Shown here: positions 1 through 5,701 of the stretch, one piece after another
How the letters are laid out: the number at the start of each line of letters is the position of its first letter
How positions within the stretch are numbered: position 1 is the first letter of the stretch
Origin: Halonatronomonas sp964558325
GTDB taxonomy: Bacteria; Bacillota; Halanaerobiia; Halanaerobiales; Halarsenatibacteraceae
Reading direction: 5' to 3'
Assembly: GCA_964558325.1 (NCBI GenBank)
Contig: CAZLCX010000078.1
Location: 1-6,656 of the forward strand
DNA length: 6,656 nt
Translations under genes and position numbers: made by a program
The notes under the pieces: model-generated
What the model was told of the DNA's origin: nothing
Database searches by the model: none
The model's input: the letters and a program-made list of their open reading frames with translations, nothing else

Positions 1-33
1 CAAAATCAAATCTACATATCAGGAGGTTTTATC

Positions 34-1164
34 ATGGCATTAAAAGTCTTTCACACCGGCGATATTCATTTAGGGATGCAGTTTAATAGTTATCCTTCCT
101 CAGTCAGTGATAAGCTGCAGGAGGCTCGGACAGGCGTCTTAGAAAGGATTGTAGAGCTGGCCAATACTGAAGAATGTAATCTCTTAGTTGTAGCAGGAGA
201 TTTATTTAATAACACCCAGGTCGAGACTAAATTGGTTCTAAAAGCAGTCAATATCTTTGATAAATTCAAAGGGGAAGCAATCCTCTTTCTGCCAGGCAAC
301 CACGATTATGACCTGGGCCAGGAAAACGTCTGGAGGACCTTTGCCAGAAAGGCCACCAGCAGGATGTTAATCTTAAATGATTTTAAACCCTATGACTTAG
401 AGGATTACGGCCTCAGGGCCACCATTTACCCGGCCCCCTGCGATTCAAGGCATTCCAGCAGCAACAACCTGGGCTGGCTCAAGGAATTAGATGAAGCAGG
501 CAACAAGATAAACTCAAATAACTACTCGATTGGAATCGCCCATGGAGCCCTGGCCGGCCTCTCCCCGGATTTAACAGATAACTACTTTCAGATGAGCAGA
601 GATGAACTCCTGGCAATTGAGATGGATCTCTGGTTATTAGGCCACAGCCATATCCAGTATCCTGAAGGGGATAACCCTACCAATAAAAAGATCTTTAACA
701 GCGGCACCCCGGAGCCAGACGGTCTGGACTGCAGGCATGCAGGCTTTGCCTGGGTAATTACCCTGGATGATAATAAATATATCTCAGCCAGGAAGGTTAA
801 GACCGGCAGGTATAGATTTTACGATCTCGATAAAACCATAAACAGCCAGCAGGACCTCCAGGCCCTCAAGGCAGAGTTACTTGCCGGCAGCCCGGAAAAC
901 AAAATAGTCAGGCTGAAATTATCCGGGGGCATTAAAGAAGAAATATACAATCAGCGCCAGGAATTCTATGATGACCTAAAATACCAGCTAGGTTATTTAG
1001 ATATTGAAGATGATAATTTATATATCAAACTGGACCACAGTAAAATCGAAGCTGAATTCACCCCGGGTTCCTTCCCCTATCAATTTTTAACCAGGCTGGA
1101 AGAGGATGAAAAATCATTACATCTGGCCTATGAATTAATTAAGGAGGTGCAGGATGAAGCTTAA
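34..1164 (+). CDS. Mre11/SbcD-type DNA repair metallophosphoesterase
   Basis: This 376-residue protein is the nuclease subunit of a Mre11-Rad50 (SbcCD-like) complex, which processes DNA ends, hairpins and protein-blocked breaks in the cytoplasm. All the calcineurin-like phosphoesterase motifs are visible: D10-x-H12, G55-D56, GNHD with N89, H90 and D91, H170 in IAHG, and GHSH with H204 and H206. These residues normally bind two metal ions (usually Mn), and H90 matches the catalytic histidine of Mre11. Residues from about 265 to 376 form the C-terminal part that in this family caps the active site and contacts the ATPase. The start is fixed by AGGAGG at 21-26, seven bases before ATG. The stop lies inside the next gene, the matching ATPase, so the two are translationally coupled. 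Length fits SbcD or YhaO (about 380-410 residues); I cannot choose between those symbols from sequence alone. The operon promoter is upstream of the window. Confidence 0.93.
   Translation: MALKVFHTGDIHLGMQFNSYPSSVSDKLQEARTGVLERIVELANTEECNLLVVAGDLFNNTQVETKLVLKAVNIFDKFKGEAILFLPGNHDYDLGQENVWRTFARKATSRMLILNDFKPYDLEDYGLRATIYPAPCDSRHSSSNNLGWLKELDEAGNKINSNNYSIGIAHGALAGLSPDLTDNYFQMSRDELLAIEMDLWLLGHSHIQYPEGDNPTNKKIFNSGTPEPDGLDCRHAGFAWVITLDDNKYISARKVKTGRYRFYDLDKTINSQQDLQALKAELLAGSPENKIVRLKLSGGIKEEIYNQRQEFYDDLKYQLGYLDIEDDNLYIKLDHSKIEAEFTPGSFPYQFLTRLEEDEKSLHLAYELIKEVQDEA
1142..1147 (+). promoter_or_regulatory. Ribosome binding site inside the upstream gene
   Basis: AGGAGG lies six bases before the ATG at 1154 and is itself coding sequence for the last residues of the phosphoesterase. 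It fixes the start of the ATPase gene and, with the 11-base gene overlap (1154-1164), suggests coupled translation of the two subunits. Confidence 0.85.
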
Positions 1165-3592
1165 AAAATTTAAGACCCAGATCTTTGCTGGCCTCAACGA
1201 CAGAGAGGTTTCATTTGCAGATGGCCTGAATATCCTGTTAGGGCCCAATGAGGCTGGAAAAAGCTCGATTATCAATGGCATCTTTGCCACCCTATTTAAA
1301 GAGCCCCAGCTCAGGTCAAGGGCTAAAAGAGATATAGAATTCAATCAAAAGTTTCTGCCCCATCCAGATGGCGAATATATCCATGGTAATTTAATTATTG
1401 ATGATGGCGGCGATAGCTATCGCATAGAGAAGAAGTGGAGCAGAAATAATCCCTCTGCCCTGCTGGAGCTGCCAGGGGGCAATATCATTGATGATACCAA
1501 AAAAATTGAAAATACCCTAACTGAAATCTTACTCTATGGCGAGAGCACCTATGATAATATCGTCTTTGTCAAGCAGAGTGAGGTTAAGGCTGCTGTTAAG
1601 CGGATAGCCGAAGACAGCGCCGTTAAAACCACTGTCAATAATTTTTTAAGAAAAGCTGTCATGGAGATGGACGGCATTGTCACAGAGAAAGTCAAAGAGA
1701 AGATCACTTCAGAAAAGGATGAGTTGTTATCCAGATGGGACCTGGATAAAAAACAGCCAGAAAACCCTGATAAAGACATCAATGATCCCTATAAAACAGC
1801 AAGGGGGAAAATATATAATGCCTATATAGAAAGGGCAGAAATCAAACAGAAAATCAGAAAGGCAGAAAATAGTGAAGAAAAAATCCAGGCTATCAATAAT
1901 CAGATAGAGAGACTGGAAGCTGAAATCAAGGAGACCGAGCAAAACTTAGCCAGGCTGGAGGAAATAGAAGCTGACATCAATAAAAGAATTGAATTAGAGC
2001 CGAAGCTAGCAAGAAACCAGGAAAGATTAGAGGCTTTAAATGAGATTAACGCTAAATGGCCGGTCTTAAAAGATGAAATTGCCAGGCAGCAAAAACAGCT
2101 AGAAGAATATAATCAGGAACTAGAGCAGCTAAATCAGGAAAAAGCTGCCTGGGATAAATTAAAGAAAAAAGAGGAACTGGAAGAAAAACTTAATAAAATT
2201 GAGCAATTAACCTCTAAAATAGCAGAGGCCAATCAGCAGCAAGAAAAATTTGCAGTAATAGATGAAGCTAAAGTTGAGGAGCTGGCTGACTTAGAAAATA
2301 AAATATCTAATATCGATGCCCAATTATCTGCCAGCAAATTAAAGGCTAAAATTATCAAATCTCCGTCCAGCACTAAGATCGTTAAAGGTGTTGATGATGA
2401 AGAGGTAATCGAAGCCGGCAGAGAAATAGAGGCAGACGGTTATTTAAGAATTTATAATAATGAGATAGATATTGAAGTCAGTTCTGCAGAGATTGATTTT
2501 GCAGACCTAAAAGAGGATTATAACTCAGCCACTGAAAAATATAACCAGCTTATAGGTGAATTAAAAGCCTTAAATATCAGTAACTCCAGGGAGGCCAGAG
2601 AAAAAGTTAAGGCCAAAAACGAACTCCAGAGAGAGATTAAACAGGCTCAAAAAGAGCAGGATAAAATATTGGCAGATACCACCCTGGAAGCCTTAAAAGA
2701 AGAATACGAAAGCATTGAAGTTGATGATGATATCAGGGAAAAGGAAGTTATCGAAAAGGAAATTGCCAGCTTAAAAGATGATAAAATCAGCGATTTAAAA
2801 GTTGAAATAGGAACCAGTGAAAATAAGCTAAAAGAATGGCAGGAAGAATACAATAGCCTGAAAGAATTGCAGTCAGAAATCGAAGGTTTAAAGACTGAAA
2901 TTTATCAGTTAGAAAAGCAGCTGGCCGGACTGGCTGAATTACCTGAAGAATTTGCCTCAAACGACCAGTTCAGGCAGAGGGTGAAGGATTTAAGAAAGAT
3001 TAAAGAGAGTAAGACTAATAGGAAAAATGAAAAAGACCAGGAATTAATCGAAATCCAGAAAGAAATGCCAGAGGAATCATTAGAGGAACTGGAAGAAAAC
3101 CTTGAGAAAAAGCAGCGAAGGTTTCAGGCCCTGGAAGAGAGAGCCTGGCGGCTATTAAAAGTCGAGGAGGCCTTTAACGAAACCTTAAAGGGAATGGATA
3201 AGCAGTCCTTTGAGCCTCTGATTGAGTCATTTAGTAACCATTTAAACACCCTGACAGCCGGCAGCTATCAGGCCAGCAATATCAATGACAACTTTGATAT
3301 CGAAATAATCAAAGAGGCTGACCGGCAAAAACTACCAGTCGATCTGAACCTGCTCTCCTTTGGAACCTATGATAGTGTCGCCCTGGCCTTAAGGTTTGCC
3401 CTTTATGAGAACCTCTTTAAGGATAAGCCAGGCTTTATTATCCTGGATGACTGCCTGGTTAATTTAGACCCGGAAAGAACTGAAAAGGCCATTGAATTAA
3501 TCAAAGCTTTTGCAGAAAAATACCAGATTATCTATAGTACCTGCGATCCAGAGACTGCTGAAAGCCTGGCCGGCAATCTAATTAACCTGTAA
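1154..3592 (+). CDS. Rad50/SbcC-like (YhaN-type) SMC-family repair ATPase
   Basis: This 812-residue protein is the ATPase partner of the upstream phosphoesterase. ATP-driven closing of its two heads is expected to control access of DNA to the nuclease. The N-terminal head has Walker A GPNEAGKSS (30-38, K36) and a Q-loop glutamine at about Q141. Long charged heptad-like coiled coils run from about 225 to 395 and 450 to 670. The C-terminal head has a signature-like LLSFGTYDS (733-741), Walker B FIILDD (761-766) and a D-loop VNLD (769-772). The LDD in place of LDE and the VNLD match the YhaN branch as I know it. Residues of about 396-448 break the coiled coil and look beta-rich; there is no CxxC zinc hook, and the only cysteines are C767 and C797. 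No histidine occurs in the last 23 residues, where Rad50 and SbcC carry the H-loop. The protein is shorter than SbcC (over 1000 residues) and YhaN (about 960). The reading frame is intact. Confidence 0.9.
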   Translation: MKLKKFKTQIFAGLNDREVSFADGLNILLGPNEAGKSSIINGIFATLFKEPQLRSRAKRDIEFNQKFLPHPDGEYIHGNLIIDDGGDSYRIEKKWSRNNPSALLELPGGNIIDDTKKIENTLTEILLYGESTYDNIVFVKQSEVKAAVKRIAEDSAVKTTVNNFLRKAVMEMDGIVTEKVKEKITSEKDELLSRWDLDKKQPENPDKDINDPYKTARGKIYNAYIERAEIKQKIRKAENSEEKIQAINNQIERLEAEIKETEQNLARLEEIEADINKRIELEPKLARNQERLEALNEINAKWPVLKDEIARQQKQLEEYNQELEQLNQEKAAWDKLKKKEELEEKLNKIEQLTSKIAEANQQQEKFAVIDEAKVEELADLENKISNIDAQLSASKLKAKIIKSPSSTKIVKGVDDEEVIEAGREIEADGYLRIYNNEIDIEVSSAEIDFADLKEDYNSATEKYNQLIGELKALNISNSREAREKVKAKNELQREIKQAQKEQDKILADTTLEALKEEYESIEVDDDIREKEVIEKEIASLKDDKISDLKVEIGTSENKLKEWQEEYNSLKELQSEIEGLKTEIYQLEKQLAGLAELPEEFASNDQFRQRVKDLRKIKESKTNRKNEKDQELIEIQKEMPEESLEELEENLEKKQRRFQALEERAWRLLKVEEAFNETLKGMDKQSFEPLIESFSNHLNTLTAGSYQASNINDNFDIEIIKEADRQKLPVDLNLLSFGTYDSVALALRFALYENLFKDKPGFIILDDCLVNLDPERTEKAIELIKAFAEKYQIIYSTCDPETAESLAGNLINL

Positions 3593-3670
3593 AAAATTAT
3601 GCTATAGTCAGGATAAGCTGCTTTGGAATTATCAAAATCTAGATAATTATTATTTAGCTTTAGTGAATAA

Positions 3671-3699
3671 TTACAGGCTAGAGTTTATAGCCGTTGTTA
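3671..3699 (+). terminator. Possible weak terminator after the repair operon
   Basis: GGCTA (3676-3680) pairs with TAGCC (3688-3692) around a seven-base loop. Flanking TTACA and TGTTAA could lengthen the stem if bulges are allowed. The tail is GTTGTTAA rather than a clean T-run. No better terminator is visible between the ATPase stop and the phosphatase gene, so this is the best candidate but a poor one; read-through into the phosphatase is possible. Confidence 0.25.
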
Positions 3700-3757
3700 A
3701 AACATATATATCTAATCAGAATTAGTAAATAAGTTTGAAAATTCAGGGAAGGAATTT

Positions 3758-3767
3758 AGATTAATCT
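3758..3767. promoter_or_regulatory. Perfect 10-base palindrome upstream of the phosphatase
   Basis: AGATTAATCT reads the same on both strands and ends 62 bases before the phosphatase ATG. A weak promoter-like pair, TTGAAA at 3735-3740 and TAGATT at 3757-3762 (16-base spacer), overlaps it, so it could be an operator. In AT-rich DNA a palindrome of this length can arise by chance. No regulator is identified. Confidence 0.25.
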
Positions 3768-3829
3768 CTGGAAGACATTTAATAGATAAAGATAATTCAA
3801 AAAATATTTAGAGGGGAGAGAATAATATT

Positions 3830-5185
3830 ATGTTTAAAAAATTAAAGAAGACAATGTTGATAGCTTCTCTACTCCTAGTTTTTACTCTTGCTTTTACAAC
3901 GGCAGTCCAGGCAGAAGTTAAGAATGTGATCTTACTTGTTGGTGATGGGCTGGGCATGGGTCAGATTGATGTAACCCGCACCCTTGCTGGAGATAAAGAT
4001 CATGAGCTAGAGTTAATGAAATTTCCAGAGGCAGCAAATATGATGACAAGCTCGACAGAAGGAGTTCCTGATTCAGCTGCAGCCGGTACCGCCATGTCAA
4101 CAGGACACAAGGTATATAATGGTGCAATTGCCATGAATGAGGAAGGCGAAGAACTTGATTCTGTTTTAGATCTTGCTGAGTCAAAAGATATGGCCACTGG
4201 CGTAATTAGTACCAATACAGTAACTGATGCAACCCCTGCATCATTTATTGCTTCTGTTGAAGATAGAGGCATGGGAGCAGAAATTGCAAAACAGAGCCTT
4301 GAAAATGAAGTAGATCTCATGTTAGGTGGAGGTCGTGAAGATTTCATGGAAGAAGAAGCCGGTGAAGACCTAATCACAAAAGCTGCTGAAGACGGTTATC
4401 AGTATGTTTCAGATAAAGATGAATTAGGAGAAGTTTCTTCAGATGATGGTAAAGTCCTGGGGCTATTTAATGATTCTTATATGAACTATCTTAATGATCG
4501 TGATGAGTTAAATTCTGAAGAGCCGACTTTAGAACAGATGACAGAAAAGGCATTAGAAGTATTGTCAGAAAATGAAGATGGTTTCTTCTTAATGTCAGAG
4601 GGAGCCAGAATTGACCATGCATCCCATGCAGCTGATATTCCTGGGGTTGTAGCCGAAACTTTAGATTTTGATGCCAGCGTAGAAGCTGCCAGGGAATTTG
4701 CTGAAGAAAACGAAGATACTCTTGTAATTGTTACAGCTGACCATGAAACTCTTGGATTTTCTGCAACTGAACCAATGGATAAGGAAGCTCTAATGGATAT
4801 TGATGTTTCTCCAGAATATATGGCTTCAGAATTGACAGAGAAAGAAGACGGCAAAGGTTATACAGCAGACAGTGTAAAGTCTGTATTTAAAGAATATGCT
4901 GATATTTCTCTAAATGACAAAGAAGTAGAACAGTTTAATGAAAGAGTTCTAGATGAAGATGGAAACATTAAATATACCTATCTTGTAGGCTGGGAAATCG
5001 GCTCTGTAATAGCAGAAGAATATCAGGCTGGAGTTTTAAATCCAGAAGTTAGAGAAAATTCCTCAACAGGTGGACACACCCTTAATTCAGTACCGATTTT
5101 TGCCTATGGTGAAAATGCAGAAGAATTCAATGGAATGATGCAGAATACAGAATTTGCTGATATCTTATTTGAAATGGTTGAGTAG
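3830..5185 (+). CDS. phoA: Secreted alkaline phosphatase (PhoA family)
   Basis: This 451-residue exported enzyme hydrolyses phosphate monoesters outside the cytoplasm to release phosphate. A Sec signal peptide covers residues 1-28 (KKLKK, hydrophobic core, VQA cleaved before E29). The active site aligns with E. coli PhoA: metal ligand D39 in GDG, nucleophile S82 in PDSAAAGTA, D133 and T135 in VTDATP (E. coli D153, T155), phosphate-binding R146 (R166), E257, D262 and H266 (E322, D327, H331), D304-H305 (D369-H370) and H416 (H412). The residue matching K328 is H263. The stretch between H305 and H416 is about 70 residues longer than in E. coli, an enlarged crown-like insert. The mature chain is very acidic (about 98 D+E against 25 K+R by hand count). 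The start follows GAGGGGAG at 3811-3818, and an intrinsic terminator follows the gene. No PhoP box is visible upstream, although phosphate control would be expected. The symbol reflects the family, not proven orthology. Confidence 0.94.
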   Translation: MFKKLKKTMLIASLLLVFTLAFTTAVQAEVKNVILLVGDGLGMGQIDVTRTLAGDKDHELELMKFPEAANMMTSSTEGVPDSAAAGTAMSTGHKVYNGAIAMNEEGEELDSVLDLAESKDMATGVISTNTVTDATPASFIASVEDRGMGAEIAKQSLENEVDLMLGGGREDFMEEEAGEDLITKAAEDGYQYVSDKDELGEVSSDDGKVLGLFNDSYMNYLNDRDELNSEEPTLEQMTEKALEVLSENEDGFFLMSEGARIDHASHAADIPGVVAETLDFDASVEAAREFAEENEDTLVIVTADHETLGFSATEPMDKEALMDIDVSPEYMASELTEKEDGKGYTADSVKSVFKEYADISLNDKEVEQFNERVLDEDGNIKYTYLVGWEIGSVIAEEYQAGVLNPEVRENSSTGGHTLNSVPIFAYGENAEEFNGMMQNTEFADILFEMVE

Positions 5186-5227
5186 AAAATCAGACTTAAA
5201 ATAGATAACAATATTAATAAATTTATT

Positions 5228-5259
5228 CAGGCAGCCTTGAATTTGAGGCTGCCTGTTTT
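5228..5259 (+). terminator. Intrinsic terminator after the alkaline phosphatase
   Basis: A perfect 10-base GC-rich stem, CAGGCAGCCT (5228-5237) pairing with AGGCTGCCTG (5246-5255), closes an eight-base loop and is followed by TTTT at 5256-5259. It begins 43 bases after the phosphatase stop and should separate that transcript from the ugpB region. Confidence 0.9.
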
Positions 5260-5298
5260 AACTTTAAATAAATTTAGAATCCCCTCATTTTGTTCTTA

Positions 5299-5337
5299 TT
5301 AACCTTTTTTTAACATTAAGTTAATACTGCTGTAACA
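5299..5337 (+). promoter_or_regulatory. PhoP-box array: four hexamers at 11-base steps
   Basis: The hexamers TTAACC (5299-5304), TTAACA (5310-5315), TTAATA (5321-5326) and GTAACA (5332-5337) are each separated by exactly five bases. This is the tandem TTAACA-like arrangement known for PhoP activator sites in Bacillus. The last hexamer ends 12 bases before a TATAAT, which places the array in the usual activator position around -60 to -24. It should switch on the downstream ugpB transcript when phosphate is scarce. Confidence 0.82.
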
Positions 5338-5349
5338 TTTAAGTGATAG

Positions 5350-5355
5350 TATAAT
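5350..5355 (+). promoter_or_regulatory. -10 box of the PhoP-dependent promoter
   Basis: TATAAT is a perfect -10 box. The bases where a -35 would sit (about 5327-5332, CTGCTG) do not match TTGACA, as expected for an activator-dependent promoter using the PhoP boxes. Transcription would begin near 5361-5362, giving a leader of about 340 bases before the ugpB ATG. Confidence 0.75.
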
Positions 5356-5361
5356 AGTAGA

Positions 5362-5506
5362 CTTAATTGGGTTTCAGGCATCTGAATAAATATAAGCATT
5401 TCTGATATTATTGCAGGGTCTTTAATTAAATTAATCCTTTGGAATTCAACCCATTATTTAAGGTTGAAAACATTCAAAAAAACTCATATAGTTAAGTTTT
5501 TCTACT
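5362..5506 (+). other. Non-coding leader with overlapping inverted repeats
   Basis: This stretch lies between the PhoP-dependent start and the second promoter and holds no plausible gene. Several inverted repeats overlap. TGGGTT (5368-5373) can pair with AACCCA (5448-5453). TTCAACC (5445-5451) can pair with GGTTGAA (5462-5468), whose TTGAA part can pair instead with TTCAA (5473-5477). TTAAT and ATTAA (5422-5434) form a small AT dyad. The shared segment could allow alternative folds, but no known riboswitch class is recognised. Confidence 0.35.
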
Positions 5507-5521
5507 AATTGACAATCAATT
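5507..5521. promoter_or_regulatory. Dyad overlapping the -35 box, candidate operator
   Basis: AATTGA (5507-5512) and TCAATT (5516-5521) are perfect inverted repeats around CAA. The dyad covers the whole -35 box, where a bound repressor would block the strong promoter. The regulator cannot be named; in AT-rich DNA chance is a real alternative. Confidence 0.4.
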
Positions 5522-5537
5522 CAATCAAATATATAAT
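5509..5537 (+). promoter_or_regulatory. Perfect consensus sigma-A promoter for ugpB
   Basis: TTGACA (5509-5514) and TATAAT (5532-5537) are separated by exactly 17 bases, matching the housekeeping consensus at all 12 positions. Transcription would start near 5544, leaving a leader of about 158 bases. This is a second promoter independent of the PhoP-box one about 180 bases upstream. Confidence 0.8.
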
Positions 5538-5577
5538 TATAACTACAGGGGAAGCAATAAAAAAGCAATAATTTTTA

Positions 5578-5596
5578 GGCTTATTGGCCATAATCC
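5578..5596 (+). other. Small hairpin in the ugpB leader
   Basis: GGCTTAT (5578-5584) and ATAATCC (5590-5596) can pair with one mismatch around the loop TGGCC. It lies about 35 bases after the expected start from the consensus promoter. Its role is unknown; it might stabilise the 5' end of the message. Confidence 0.25.
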
Positions 5597-5701
5597 ATTA
5601 AGTCTCTAATGATGATTTAAAATCCTTTCAAAAAAGGGGGGATGAGACAGAACAAATTAGTTTTGGCTTAAATTAAATAAAAAAAAGGAGAGGATTATCT
5701 A

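Noticed and set aside
1..33. Promoter for the repair operon
   Set aside because: Only the ribosome site at 21-26 is visible; too little upstream sequence is in the window to judge.
1154..3592. Possibility that the ATPase is a broken or frameshifted full-length SbcC
   Set aside because: Both head halves are present in one continuous frame with long coiled coils between, so it is a complete short-armed form rather than a remnant.
3627..3673. AT-only stems AATTATC/GATAATT and TAATTATT/AATAATTA as the terminator of the repair operon
   Set aside because: The stems have almost no GC pairs and no following T-run; such repeats are expected in DNA this AT-rich.
4000..4854. Open minus-strand frames (4000-4377 and 4486-4854) within the phosphatase gene
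   Set aside because: They are antisense to a well-conserved enzyme, rich in serine as expected from mirrored acidic codons, and show no family resemblance or ribosome site.
5464..5477. TTGAA-AACA-TTCAA as a CcpA (cre) site
   Set aside because: It lacks the central CG and the length of a cre site; it is better noted as part of the leader inverted repeats.
5624..5643. Hairpin between ATCCTTTC and GGGGGGAT before the ugpB ribosome site
   Set aside because: Three of the eight pairs are G-U and the fold is not clearly better than chance; it leaves the real ribosome site at 5686-5693 free.
5642..5671. Nine-codon open frame (MRQNKLVLA) after a GGGGGG run, as a possible leader peptide
   Set aside because: The purine run directly abuts the ATG, leaving no normal ribosome spacing, and no regulatory codon pattern is seen.
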